A stretch of DNA of 64,000 nt from Liolophura sinensis (GCF_032854445.1 NC_088298.1:11707504-11771503), one strand, 5' to 3'. Shown: positions 11,573-23,145, numbered from the stretch's first letter. Numbers and translations: made by a program. Notes: generated by a model from the sequence alone, not told the origin.

Positions 11573-13100
11573 AAATAGAAACATTTGTTTCAAGCCATTC
11601 CAACCTGAGCTCAGTGGGACCGTATGACATCATAGTACATGTACAGTTAACTTTTACACTTCCACGTCACGCAACAATAAGACATAATGTTTTACATATG
11701 CAGCTTTGACATATATAGACGCATGCTTGAAGTTGACTTGTCTAAAATGCATGACCACTGTGGAGGGAGTAAAACAGAATGCCAGCATGAAATATGCAGG
11801 TTTTGCTACATTTTATTCATTTTTGGAGTAGAATAGACGTTGAACACCTTCGTCTTGTTGTGTATCTTGATACCGCTGAACCTTGTCCCACACCGAGTCA
11901 AATCCCTCGAATGCGGATTTGACGAGGTACGAAAAACATGGCTGCTGGTTCAAAATTTTGCCTGCTTTCTGGTCTACAAATGACAAAGCAGACATTGCAG
12001 AAGACAAACCAATTATGGTCGAGCAAAGTGTCATCCCCTTGGGTAAGGATAGCTGATTGTGAAACTCTCAGGTAGCAAACGTTACACAGGCCGAATGTGT
12101 GGATAGGAAAATATCCTGGGTTTTGAGAATGGACCACTGTTACCGTTGGTATACAATGTCTAATTCATAGCCCCTGGTGGCTATTTCATCTCCTCTCTGT
12201 ATACTTAGTTGGCAACGATATACATATACACAGTCATGACAATAACAGCCTAAGATAAAGCATACACCGTTTCATGCCAGCTACTTTCTAATCAATGGCT
12301 GCAATTCAAAACAAGTGTGGAGGTCTTATACCTTTCAGCTTAACCGCACACTCCAGACCTAAATTCATCCCTAGGTAAACTATTTCAAAACAAATTGACC
12401 ATCTGGCTCCTTTTTATATGGTTACAAAGATGTGGTGACGGCAAAATGGTTGCTGTTTCAGCCTTGGTTGTGTCATGAATTTGTGTCTCTCCCGCCCTTA
12501 CCCAGAGGAAAGAACGTGGGTGGGGGGGGGGGGGGGGGGGGGGAGTATGAGGGTAGGCTGAGAAGCAAGAGCCAAATGGTTGACACCTGTTTTGGACTGC
12601 AGCCATCGTTTAGAAAGGATTTATGGATTTAAGAACTTGCCTTGAAATGGTGTACGCTTAACCATATCATCGCGCTGTCGCTATAAAACTCCACCAACCA
12701 TTTATAAAGAGAGGAGCTGAAATTACAAGCTGGGGCTATCTAATTCATTTGCCTAATGTTGAAGGCCTACATACACGCAAGAAATTTAAGGCATAAATCT
12801 GGAGACAACAATTAAAACTGTGCGTATTACATCCTCAGAAGTCCAAAAAATAAAACAGAACCAGGCCATATGAGTCCCCCGGTCTAGCTGGATAACTTGC
12901 TGTTCCACATCAAATCCCTGCTACCATACTATTGTGTTGTTGTTGTTTTACTTTCACTATAACACTTTCCGTTTAGGAATTCGTTTTCACAACTCACTTC
13001 CTCCATAACTCAGCCATCTGAAGTAGGGTCCGTACGGGAACAGCCTTTTGTAGTAAATCGGCAGGAGATCGGGCAAACTTGCAGGATCATACTCCTCCAT
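5948..13100 (-). CDS. PRIM1: DNA primase small subunit, 5' half of gene (exons 1-5)
   Basis: Encodes the catalytic subunit of primase, which makes RNA primers for DNA polymerase alpha in the nucleus. Exons are 12998-13100, 10846-11003, 9450-9556, 6952-7025 and 5948-6085. They cover about residues 1-193 of a protein usually near 420 residues. Read in order, the catalytic pair in [11 protein letters not shown] falls at D109 and D111. The zinc ligands fall at C121, C122, C128 and C131. The SGRRGIH motif falls at 160-166. These match the human numbering as I recall it. Intron phases join cleanly at every junction. One extra G at plus-strand 6055-6058 (CCCC) shifts the frame inside exon 5. Later exons are not in the window, so they must lie to the left or be lost. 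Given the intact splice sites, a sequence error or a rare allele is likelier than a pseudogene. Confidence 0.93.
6690..6868 (+). mobile_element. SINE copy, 5'-truncated, in PRIM1 intron 4
   Basis: Main-family SINE starting inside the head (AGTCCAGCTCATCCTGGCTT). It continues through the full body (CCCCCGGGCTCTGCCCGG, CCATAATGCTGGCCGCC) to an AATCAAATAATAAATG tail. It is antisense to PRIM1 and faces the oppositely oriented copy at 7031. Confidence 0.9.
6952..7025 (-). CDS. PRIM1: PRIM1 exon 4 (zinc site)
   Basis: A 74-bp exon with acceptor CTTTGACCAG and donor GTAAGT. It encodes GADICPQCW with C128 and C131, then [19 protein letters not shown] in the same orientation ends only a few bases upstream of the acceptor. 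Confidence 0.92.
7031..7200 (-). mobile_element. SINE copy beside the PRIM1 exon 4 acceptor
   Basis: Minus-strand main-family copy, 5'-truncated at about 7200, whose AAATAAATAAGTAAATAAA tail ends next to TTTCTTTGACCAG. It is in the same sense as PRIM1. The sequence that now serves as polypyrimidine tract is only about ten bases long and may include SINE-tail or target-site bases. Confidence 0.9.
7201..8915. other. PRIM1 intron 3, no further feature
   Basis: AT-rich intronic DNA with A and T homopolymers (near 8010 and 8290). No conserved frame or RNA is recognised. Confidence 0.5.
8916..9085. repeat. 56-bp tandem repeat, three copies
   Basis: Three nearly identical 56-bp units start at 8916, 8972 and 9028 (CTCAATAATCCAATAAAGGG, then CTTCACAAAAACTGC). 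The high identity points to recent expansion. It lies in PRIM1 intron 3. Confidence 0.95.
9450..9556 (-). CDS. PRIM1: PRIM1 exon 3 (catalytic aspartates)
   Basis: Acceptor TTTTTTTCAG, donor GTATGT. It encodes [18 protein letters not shown], with the metal-binding D109 and D111, then FCC, the first zinc ligands. It ends in phase 2. Confidence 0.95.
9557..10845. other. PRIM1 intron 2
   Basis: Intronic DNA. A plus-strand frame at 10263-10724 includes [15 protein letters not shown], which has the spacing of the RNase H motif W-V-x-G-H-x-x-I-x-G-x-E-x-A found in some LINEs. The rest of the frame shows no resemblance, so I record it only as a possible relic. Confidence 0.35.
10846..11003 (-). CDS. 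PRIM1: PRIM1 exon 2
   Basis: Acceptor TTCTTTACAG, donor GTAGGT. The exon carries the strongly conserved [10 protein letters not shown], then YIRYQSF and [10 protein letters not shown], about residues 35-87. It ends in phase 0. Confidence 0.94.
11185..11448 (+). mobile_element. Full-length SINE in PRIM1 intron 1
   Basis: Begins GGGCCTCCATGGTTCAGCTGG (tRNA-like box A) with the box-B-like GAGTTCAAGCC. It runs through the whole body and ends in AATCAAATAAATAAATAAA. It is flanked by the target-site duplication AATATCATTTTA at 11173-11184 and 11449-11460. Antisense to PRIM1. Confidence 0.95.
11524..11571. repeat. (TA)n microsatellite
   Basis: An uninterrupted run of about 24 TA dinucleotides within PRIM1 intron 1. 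Confidence 0.95.
12519..12543. repeat. Poly-G run
   Basis: About 22 consecutive G residues in PRIM1 intron 1. The frames running through it (poly-Gly or poly-Pro) are artefacts. Such runs are often miscounted in assemblies. Confidence 0.9.
12998..13100 (-). CDS. PRIM1: PRIM1 exon 1
   Basis: Starts at ATG 13100, chosen because the family begins M-(acidic)-x-(F/Y)-DP a few residues before LP-LL--YY. The exon reads [20 protein letters not shown] and continues through [14 protein letters not shown]. It ends in phase 1 before the donor GTGAGT. The frame stays open upstream (through F-D-I-V-E), but family alignment favours this Met. Confidence 0.92.
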
Positions 13101-13133
13101 TTCCACGATATCAAAACTTTCTTTCGTCGCAAA

Positions 13134-13141
13134 TTTGGCGC
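13134..13141 (-). promoter_or_regulatory. E2F-type site upstream of the PRIM1 start
   Basis: TTTGGCGC matches the E2F consensus TTTSSCGC and lies about 34 bp upstream of the PRIM1 ATG. Replication genes, primase among them, are classic E2F targets in animals. A GCCAAATT lies on the other side near 13334-13341. Confidence 0.7.
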
Positions 13142-13219
13142 GTATATGTATACCCCCTTACAGCGCATGTGCCGCGGGACGGCGTAAAAGAGGGCCTAAC
13201 TGGCGGCATGTCAGTTTAG

Positions 13220-13235
13220 TATATAAGGGCGGGGC
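13220..13235 (+). promoter_or_regulatory. TATA-like motif plus GC box
   Basis: TATATAA (13220-13226) abuts GGGCGGGGC (13227-13235), about 120 bp upstream of the PRIM1 start codon. As written it points away from PRIM1, so it could serve a divergent transcript. No plus-strand gene is recognised downstream, so its use is speculative. Confidence 0.35.
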
Positions 13236-14145
13236 AAATCGATATAAAACCGCTTCCTGTGTCCGTTGATATAGTTAGCCAGTCTATGCATACCTTCCAT
13301 GTCAAAGTTGGAGCATTATTTGCGAGAATTATTCGCCAAATTTCTATCACCGGCTGGCAGCGGCCGGTTGATACAAAAAAAGGATCGGATCGTTCACGAA
13401 GACGGAAACGGACTTCAACGACAAATGTATTAATAATGTGACATTTACATTGCTGATTTCAGTTATAATATTAAATATTATACTGAACTCCCTGTCACAG
13501 CACTACCTGTCGCCACATAAATACATACATACTGGTATGGAAATAATACCCATCAAACAGTAATCACGTGCTAAACAGTATGCTATTTCTGATCCGTCAC
13601 ATAATTATGAAGACATTGAAAGATAAACACAAAGGCTATGAATACGGCTATTAAATAAATTTATTATGAACATTTCTTTTAAGTTATGGATTTCACGTAA
13701 GTCTACATATGTTTCGGTTATTCTAAAACCAGGCTATATACAGGCTGATCTATGTATCAGCGGGGGTGGGGTGGGGGCAGGGGGGGGGGGCATGCACCAC
13801 CCCCACCCCCCAATTTTCAAAAAGTGTATGCATACATGTGAATGACATTGATTTCAATCGAAAGCATGCCAGCGCTAATAGGCCGGCAAGTTTACCACCA
13901 AGGCCCAGTAAAAACATGGATGTTTCTTTCCGCCGATTCTCCTCCATCGGAGTTAAATGCTTGTACTAGTCAATCTACACCAACCTTTCTCCGACATGCA
14001 TAAATTTAATGTTGAATTCTGGATAAATTGTTCTTTGTTGACCCGTGATTCTCCAGGCAAAAGCTTCAACATTATTTATGATTAATGATTTGCCATCCGT
14101 AATTAACCCTCGTTTCGCAACTATTAAATCAGCAGAAGTTGTGAT
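13236..14145. other. Spacer, no gene recognised
   Basis: Holds a G-rich/C-rich inverted stretch (13760-13812) and otherwise unremarkable AT-rich DNA. The frames at 13259-13441 and 13750-13969 show no family resemblance. Confidence 0.4.
13760..13812. repeat. G-rich and C-rich inverted tract
   Basis: A run of G tracts (GGGGGTGGGGTGGGGGC, then GGGGGGGGGG) is followed directly by GCATGCACCACCCCCACCCCC. The two halves can pair, and the G tracts fit a quadruplex pattern. Confidence 0.75.
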
Positions 14146-14394
14146 TTGTACAAGAAAACGAGTGGTATCGGATCTAATTTGAAGTTAAAAGATATTCTGT
14201 TAAAGATTTCGTCGGTATTCAAGGATCTTGGGATCTCATTTGATGTGAGCCTATTGTGGAATAAACACGTCGATGCTCTCGTGGCAAAGTGTTCCCAAGC
14301 AATAAAGTTAATGCACTCTGTTTCAGGAACGTCGCAGGGAGCTGACAAAACGTCCTTGAGATTGTTGTCTATTTTGTCTAGTCCACTGTTATGA
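14146..14394 (+). pseudogene. LINE reverse-transcriptase fragment (Jockey-like)
   Basis: The 82-codon frame carries FKDLGISFDVSLLWNKHVD, VAKCSQAIKLM and GADKTSLRLL. This is the conserved stretch just after the catalytic region in Jockey/CR1-type reverse transcriptases. The frame stops at 14394 where the family continues, so it is a short, truncated relic. No endonuclease or YxDD region lies nearby. Confidence 0.7.
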
Positions 14395-14559
14395 AGTATT
14401 CGATTCAGGATCCGTTTCTTTACTGTAGAATGTAGCAGGTGATGGTAGATTTTTATTGTGACTTGCAACCGTGTAATGCTTTTAATCAACTAGTAAATCG
14501 CAAGGCTGATATGCTCCTGTTTAGGATTTTTTCCGGAATATATCCATGACATGCATAGA

Positions 14560-15745
14560 TTAAATGTAAACGTTACAGGACCATGTGACCGGCCCCAACT
14601 GAAAATTCCACTTCGGATGAGTCCCTTTCCAACCGCACTTGAAAAAACTTTACAATTTCCAAATTTTCCCCTCATCACTTTGCTGACTGACATTAGCTAC
14701 AATATAGTGTGTAGGACTGGTTATTTCTGTGTTAAATTTTCAGCTAAAAGTAATGTGCCTATGGATAGCCCAGAAGATGTCAAATCTTTGGGCTAAGCGT
14801 ATTTGAATTACCGAGCAAATTTTTTTCTTCCATGTCAAAGTAAAACACATTGCCTATATGTACTAATGTGCCACAGCTTTTGCATAGAGGAACCATAAGG
14901 CATTTAGGCCTAATATCGTCGGATCTAAAAGATATAATTTAAAACTGGGCCACTGGTTAGTGAACCAAGTGATGCGGAAAAAAGCAAGGCAACGGCACGT
15001 GGAAAATCTGGACAAAAGTTTTCCTGGTCTTCAGGGAGTACGAACCGTTACTGGGGATGACGTTTCACATCGTCGATGGTTTAAAAATCGCTACATCTAA
15101 AACTATTGCTTTGACACGAAAGTGGATTACACCGTTCAATTTCGCCAGATGAGCGAAAAAGTGCATTTTCAAAAAAATATACAATATTTCTATTTGCCTT
15201 ATCACTTCGCTGATTGACTTAAGGTACAACGAGGCGCAGTGCCTTTAGTTGCATAAGAACGCAAGTGGTCGTTTCTATGTTAAACATTCCTCAAAAAGTA
15301 ATTTGCCGTTCGGTAGCCCAGAACATGTTAAATCTTTGAGCCCAGCCCAAAGGTGCCAAACGATACGGAATAAGGGCCAACAATAGGCAGGGGTTGAAAA
15401 ACTGCGAATTTGTTTTGTTTCCTAGGAACAAGGGTACGTCATCATGACATCATTCATGTTTGACGATGCGGTTTGCACCTTTGGATTTCTCGTCACAAAT
15501 TACGTCGGATCAATGCCTTTGCAACAGCAATTGAACAATTTTACCATTTTCGAATTTTTGCCTGCATCAATTTGTTGACTGACGTCAGCTAAAATGTAAT
15601 GTGTACCAACGCCACTGGTTATTTCTATATTAAACTTTCGGCTGTAAGTAATGTGCCGATGGGTAACTCAGAAGATGTCAAATCTTTTGGCTAAGCCCAT
15701 TTGACTGACTCAGCAATTGTCTTACTTCCAAGTGTGACAGGTCAG
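14560..15745. repeat. Degenerate copies of a repeat family of about 490 bp
   Basis: At least two diverged copies share landmarks with the arrays at 18760 and 55230: TTTCCAACCGCA, CTGACTGACATTAGC, GTAATGTGCC(G/T)ATGG, AGATGTCAAATCTTTGGGC and TTCCAAGT. Between them is a block (about 14930-15110) not shared with the other arrays. No protein is evident. The family could be the body of a non-autonomous transposon or a dispersed satellite. Confidence 0.7.
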
Positions 15746-18700
15746 GTAATATTTTTGGGATTGTAGGCTATGTACATGTAAACAGCATTATGTCAATGCA
15801 GGGGAGAGCACTTAGTAAATGGTGCTCTACAGTTCTCAAGCTGTCTCCCCTTTTATCGTGTTTCTGTATTGGAGTTTTGGGGATCTTTTGTTTTGGAGAT
15901 AGTTTTCTCTGAGCCGAAACATCTAGCATCCGTCTGGAAAGTTGCATATTCAGGTAACAGAAATTTCTGGTATTTTTACATGGAAATGTCTTTTATGTCT
16001 AGAACTTTCATAACAGTTTGTTCATTGATTATGTAATAATTAGTGTGGACAGTTAAGGCGAAGGAAGTTTGTATGTTTTTTTTTTCGTGTAGATCAAACA
16101 TTGCAAACGATATGTTAGAAATTAGGAACTTATCTGTATTGCTCGCATAAATAAGCAGGCTTTGGAATGTGACAAGTTAACACACGTGATAGGCCTTTAA
16201 GTGAGGTATGGTTATGTACAGGTTACCAATTTCAGGTAGATGATAACTCATTTACAAAAAAAGGTTACCACGCGTTGTCGTCCGTGCAGCCAAATAGGAA
16301 AACAAAATTTTATTGCCAGTAGCTGATCACAATCAAAAACCTGTACATCATATTTTGTATTCCGTATTATAATTCACCGCTGTGTGCTCTCTGTCTAGAT
16401 GTGAAATCCCACAAAAAATTGAAACAATTTCTCCCTCTTTTATTTTGGTAACATGCATGGCTTGGTTGTTTTACTTCAACTTTCACTGACAATGCATAAA
16501 ACTAAAAATATGCTGTTTGTAGTTTTCGTATGAGTTAGATAAGTAGGCTTATTCTTTGACCAAAACAAAGTAAACGTGTTCATTAGTTCATAATGATATG
16601 AATTCACTATTTAACATCAATGCTATTTTTAAGGAAATGTTTGTGTCAGCGTTGTTGTATAATTATAGCCTCTTAATTTACTATCCTCACCTATGAAACC
16701 AATTAACTTGTTGCTTGGTGGTCACAGTGACTGCTAGAACTACGATAGTACAGAGCACCTCGCCGTCTACAGCCATTTTAAAGTGTAGCGTGACCTACTT
16801 CAGGGTTTGAAATGCAATTGAGCTTTGGCATTGAAATCCTCGAGAGAGCTATTATATTTTGATTGTCGGCTGAAAGAACAACTTTGACCTCCTTAATTCA
16901 ATCCAGAACGGCAGAGGACTTCACTGAAATTAGGCTCATATCGAGTTGAAGTTCGCAGATCAATGCGAGGTGATTTGTTTAAGAGGCATCAAAGGACTGA
17001 ATCATAAAATACAATGAATGTTAGAATTTTAAATTAGCACACTGAGTCTATCTAGATGGACTAGTAGTGACCCTGACTGATGTGCCTCAATACTTCACTT
17101 TTGTGAATATAATTCACGCCAAGCACGTAATTTATCACCGCATGTTGTGACTGTTCCGAGATTCTTCCAAACTTCGCTTCATGGCAGATGTCGGCGATGC
17201 ACTGAAGAGTCGTTAATTTATTCTTCTCGTTCATAAATATTTCATAAATATTTTTGAATCGTTGGTAATATCTGTTAGTGACATATTCAAGTCTTTGTCA
17301 CGCTGATTGTCGCCATCTTAACAAGTAAAACGTGAATGTTGCCATGGTAATAAGGGGAACTCTTCTGTCTTTGGAGGTGGTTTCAATCAGTGCCCGTTAT
17401 ACGAGAATGTACGAAATTCGTAGATGTCGTCGTTTAACAGATTTTTAAAATATATTTATTTATTTTTATGGAGAACGGGGAATCCTTCTCGACATTTAGC
17501 ATGAAGGCGACCGATGCGTAACCACTACGAGCGTTGGCCGATTATTTTAAGGCCTATGTTATATCATTGCTATCATACTTATTTGGAATTTATTCATTTT
17601 AAGGGTGTGTATGCGCCATACACAGCGCACGAGAGCTGTATTCCGTTTGGACGGACACATGGTGTGGTCAGCTGAGCTGAAACATGTGGTGAAAAGTCTG
17701 ATGTCGTACGATTCGATGTACCATAGTACAGGTTTGTACATGTTTTTGTTATAAACTGTGCATATACAGGCTTATAGTTCAGACAGTTCATGTTGTTACA
17801 GGTGTTGTTGAATGTGACTGACATTGGGTACTGTATAATGTCATGAGAGAGAATAGATTATTCATAATCTATTATGGGTAATTGCATATAATAGTACATA
17901 TATGCTGTGTTGCGGATAGTAATTTGGCGTATGCAGGGTAATGGTGACCAGAGGCATGTGTAAAACTTGTATACTAAGTTTAGTGATGTTACGATTGTCT
18001 CTATGCTGTGAGAAATGTATAGACATGTAAGTTATGCATGATAATATCAAGGTAATTCACACATGTAGCATAAGAGCACAGTAGGTTGTATGGTTGATAC
18101 ATGTTCAAAGTTGGATTAAGTACCTGTCATAACATTATAATGGTATGTGCGACACAATAGTTGGAGGATAGTTGTAGTTCCTTAATCTTTGATACTGTTA
18201 ATGGTTACTACGGTTACTAAGCAAAATTGTTGCCACATGTTTGAGTTTTGATATTTTTTTCTAGTTGGTTGGGTTTGTACTGAGGAAGCTTATGCAGCTT
18301 ATCTTATCTTGTCAGGACATGACCATTAAAGTATGGAGCATGTGATAGGAGCTGTTATTAAGCAGATAAAATTGTTCTAGTCAGCTAAGGGATTTTGACT
18401 AGTAAGGATAGGGTACTATGTGTGGTTTTAAAGACCTGCATTAATCCTAGTATTGTACTATATGCGTTCATGGCCAAGATATCAGAGTTGCTAATGGTCA
18501 CAGTTTGTGTAGGAGGTATTAATAGCCATTGCTATATTGTATTAAAATCAAAATAGGAATGCCATTTTCGGCATGCTATACATGTGGAAGGGCTTATTGC
18601 AACAACATCATATGAATGCTGAATACTATGTGTACATGTAAGCTAATTGACTGTATTTCTTTGTATGTTACAGTGCTCTTCCCTGGTTATTTTTGGACAT

Positions 18701-18755
18701 TGGAATAAACTTTGAACTTGCAATGCAGTGTTTGAGGATCAGTTGTTCTTAGCAA
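15746..18755. other. Long spacer, no gene established
   Basis: About 3 kb of AT-rich DNA. Apart from the candidate exon at 16691-16776, I see no conserved frame, RNA or repeat. The two overlapping minus-strand frames near 17560-17824 are not recognised. Confidence 0.4.
16691..16776 (-). CDS. Candidate first coding exon (unassigned)
   Basis: On the minus strand, TTAAAATGG opens a 28-codon frame, MAVDGEVLCTIVVLAVTVTT followed by KQQVNWFHR, ending at a good donor, AG|GTGAGG. It has an acidic start and a hydrophobic stretch that could be a membrane anchor or buried helix. A distant likeness to the N-terminus of animal PIF/Harbinger nucleases is possible but unproven. No second exon was found to the left. 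It may be chance. Confidence 0.2.
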
Positions 18756-18759
18756 ATGC

Positions 18760-19120
18760 TAATTCCGGGCTCCGCCCCCCTCCCGTCGTTACACAAGTCA
18801 AAAACAAACCCAGAGCCTTTATGTACATGTACCAGCATACCACAGCATTTGTATATAGGAGACATAAGTTAGTTGATGCCGTCCGTTCTCAAAAAAAACA
18901 AAAAACAATTTAACACTGACCCTTATAAATAAGATGCCAAACGATGATGAATAAGGCCAGCAATCGGCAGGTGTCGAAAAAATTGCAAATTTCTCTTGTT
19001 TCCAAGGAGTGAGGGTCGCCATTATGACGTCAACCATGTTTTAGTTGACGCTGCAGTTAAAAGTATTGGCCGGAGAGCAATGCAGTTTGCACCATTCTGC
19101 GACTAATCAAACGTGTGAAA
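18760..19120. repeat. Single copy of the 490-bp repeat family
   Basis: Shares TGTACCAGCATACCACAGCA, TAGGAGACATAAGTTAGTTG, AAACGATGATGAATAAGGCC, AATCGGCAGGTGTCGAAAAA and ATTATGACGTCAACCATG with the tandem array at 55230-57000. Confidence 0.8.
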
Positions 19121-22100
19121 ACGGATCGTCTACACCAGCTAGACCTACCCTGTCTCTTCTGAGAGTCAAAGAAACCTGTCTCTTCCACGTATCCCCAACG
19201 GTTCATAAACCACAACAGGTAGATGATCTACATATCTATAAGCTAAGTGACGTGTGGAGAGCGTTTCAGGCTGCGTGGCCTCTAAGTCGCTGATACTAGC
19301 CTTATGATTGAGGTTTATACCACCACCTAATATGCCTAATTGCATGCTAAAACATCACGGAAAGTTTGGACGAAGACAGAGGTTGGACCCGACTCATATA
19401 TGAAACATCTCGATGAAGAAACTTGTATCTAAATGTACCAGGTATATCCCGCTATTAACAAATAACTTTCTGAGTTTATCGTGAAACGGCCTATGTACCA
19501 GATTCGGCACAATTAACCAATTAAGAGTCCACCTCTTAACAGCATTCTACCGTTTACCTGCGATGTGACGTCACTTAATACCAATTTGTCATTCAATGAA
19601 ATATTGGTTGAAATAAAAAATTAATGGTAAAACTACAGCTGAATTAGCTGAATCATCAGGATATGCATTGTTCGCAAAGATCGCCACTTCGGTACCTTAC
19701 AATGAAAACTTTATCCTTGCTATGTGCAAAACAACCTTGTTTGTTATGAAATTTCACAGTGGCTTTAAAAATGAGAATAAATCTCCCACTTATAACACGC
19801 TTTCATCTAAAGGTTTCCACAAAGTTGTAAGTACATCCGCATGGAACACTTCCAACAAGCATATTATCTTGCGTTTGGGAAAAGTTGTAAATACAACGCC
19901 CATATAAATGTATTATAGAATGAAAGTTAAAACTCTTCTGTTTGCCGCCACTCTCTGTTTTTTTTTTTACTGTTATTCATTGCCTATAATACAGTATAAA
20001 GTAGGTCTATGTATGTTTGGGGTTTTACATCGTACAATAGTCCCAAATGTATACGCTGCTTACTGGTAGGGTCCAACTTGCACCTAAATGAAGGTGATTG
20101 ATACCAAAAGTCTGGATCTGTATCAGATTGAATTCTATTCTGTCAAAACAAAACATTTAATATTCCAAATTCTGTCATGCATGTTTATCACGGATTTCAT
20201 CCACTATACCTCTCCATTTTCTGGTAATTGACTCCATTGTCACACCTTGTTTAGCGGTGAATAAGCGTGTAATTTCCAAGAGTTCGCCTTACTTCGTAGT
20301 CATTACAAACCCACATATGCAGCTTATATATAAGCTTTAGACTCTCGAACATCATGCCTGTGATATACCACTGTTAAAACCTTGAATTTTTTCACATACA
20401 AAAAACCACACACAGATTTCCACACCAAACCACACCCTTTCATTTAATACTAAACCTCATGATTATTAGTTCGACACAAATGCTCAAACATGCGATACCT
20501 TTATTGGCAATAGAGGGCTTTATTCTTTGTAAAAGGTGGCTACAGTTATACATATACAGTGCCTACAGCATGTACAAAATAGCACTGCCTGTCCCAAAGA
20601 CCACAAAAGTTCCCATTTAGCAATAAGAAAACTTTATAATTTCAGACTCGAAGGGCTGTACAATGTATGCCTGCCTGCAACCTAATCGCTGCTCCTAACC
20701 CTAGTTCACTGACGCATGCATTTCCCACTAAATTTAACCACTGACCCGATTTTAGTGTCGACGTACACAGTATGTAAAGACACCTGACAGGAAGAAAGGC
20801 CTGAGCGTGTCTTACCCTGAGTCCCGCTTGTGCGACTTAATAACGTGACCTGTCTTGTGATGTTGGGTGTTGTCTATATTTAATATTCATTGCGTGTATT
20901 TTATGTCCACTTCTGTATATCGGCTGGGTGGGTATGCCCAAATGTGCACTAGACAGATGAACTAGTTAGATACAGAGTTGCCCGATCTCAGTGTTTTCAG
21001 TCAGCCAGCGAGTTTCCTGTAAGTTTCGTCATTATACTTACATGATTGTGTATTGGATATACCTCATCAGCTGGCCACGGGTTGCGTACAAACTACTGTG
21101 TTTTTCCCAACTGATTCTACTATAACCCATGTACTACTACTGCCAATAACTTTATATTAGAGCGTGTGCGTGCTTAGGTTTTTTTCAGATTAGTAGGAGT
21201 AGGCTTCACACAAGCAGAGAGGAAAAGTTGATTAATGTCACAGTATTTTCTACAGGTGTTCAGTTCAAGTTATAATCCATTTGTTGCATAGAAGCGTATC
21301 GCATCCAACATGTAATATATTATGAATTAAATTTGTCTCAAGTTTGCACGAAAAAGCAAAACATGCATAAATGATGTAAAGTATATTTGGCATTATAGGC
21401 TCATATGGGGCGACTAGGATTTGTCATGACAACTCTTTTTAAGGAACACTTGTGCCTTCAGTTTTATAAGAGCTATACAGAAAAAAATACATATTTTCAA
21501 CCTGTTTGATGTGTGACCCGAATACACGTGTTTTCAGTAAAAATGTTTTTAATAGCAACAATTCTGCAAGTCATGATTCGTCAGTCTCGAACGTGCCTTT
21601 GTTTTAAATGCTTGATGAATTTGTCTCAAATGTTACTATAACTCTGAAAACAAGTCGGGGACATTGTATTTTATCTGTGGTGGAAATTCATTCAAGAATA
21701 CTCTAAATAAACCAGTTCACTATCGTAAACTTACAGACAGAAGTTTTATGTATTATTCAGATCTCAGATTAGAACTATTTGTTTAATTTTGCTTCTTAGC
21801 CATCCTTATACATTCAAAATGCATGTAGTCAAATAATAAATGTGTGAAGCTGGAATGCCAGCTTGACACTGTAAGGACAACCGAGCACAACAGAGCTTAC
21901 ACGACCGTCACGTTCCGTACAAGTTCCTCCATTCGATGGCGTTCGACTTTGCTTTACCGCTGAAACGATCCGTGTGCTCAGTCTGCGGTTCTTTCTGGTT
22001 CGCTGAAGGGGAAATGCCTTGCGGTTTTAGTGATATATAAACTGTGGGTAACGAATTCCCCACTGTAGTTTGCTGGGTCCAGTTCTATAGATAAGGTCGA

Positions 22101-23145
22101 TTAAGACGAATACTCAGCACGATCAGTGTGCCATTGAAATAGTTTTGTGTATTGGTAGACAGGTTCTTCTCTAAATATATATTTACGTATGTATAAAAGT
22201 ATTTCCTCGCACGTATGCACAGACTGGACATGTATCAAACACCCAGACCCTAACCACACTCACCACACGCAACAGGGCTGGTGCAGTCGCCTAAGTGTGC
22301 TTTACATTTCTTTATTCTCTTGTCTGGACAGAGCTTACTTCACGGGCCAAGTGAGACTGGTTGACATAAACAGTTCTTTCCAGCACGTTGTCTAGCGCTG
22401 TACCGTCGGCCTTAATTTTACACACTGTTTAATGTTAGGGCCAAGCATATATCTCATTTACGTTGTCCAGCCTTCGTACCGAGAGTCTACATAAACATCC
22501 GATATACAAAAGTGAGTTGTACTATGTCAAAAGACAATACGCAGTTTCCCCAATTGTAGCATGCATGTTTATACTGGATTGTATGTAATTTCATCTATAC
22601 TGAAAATCCATTTGTGGTAACTATCTCCACTGTCACATCGTGATGAACAGAAAATCAGCCTAAAAGCAAAGCAAGCCCCATACCTCTCCGATGACCTTAA
22701 CTAACCAACAACGCGCTCAGTTCCGTCACAGTAACTCACACCGTTATTATATCGTTTTGTAGTATTAAACCAATCTCGCACATTGGCCTTACAACACGCA
22801 GCAAGACTTAAAAATAACATATGGCAAGATTGGAATTTACAGACAAAAAAGCATTCTACTCTACTATACAGGTCAAACTTGCACAATTAGTCATGTTCTT
22901 GCGGACTTGCATAGAATTTCAAATAAAAGTGTTTACTCGCTCAACAAAAAACTCTGCATGGGCATGTAACCTTCAAAAGTATTCAAACTCTATATGCCAC
23001 TGTTACATGGTTTACACGTGACTTCTTCATTGTTTTGTTGAACTTTCATACCACCATGCATCAGTCTGGAACAGTTTATATTGCTGTTTGAAAAACCACT
23101 CGTCTTATTTGAAATCTATTTAAAAACTTCCTTGCTTGGCGTTCA
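19121..23145. other. Long spacer, no gene recognised
   Basis: About 4 kb of AT-rich DNA. A 35-codon frame at 21936-22040 (plus) encodes a small Cys-containing peptide (CSVCGSFWF, then MPCGF) in a locally GC-richer stretch. I cannot assign it and it may be chance. No other signal is seen. Confidence 0.4.

Noticed and set aside
12385-12632. Frames on both strands across the poly-G run
   Set aside because: They exist only because a homopolymer lacks stops.
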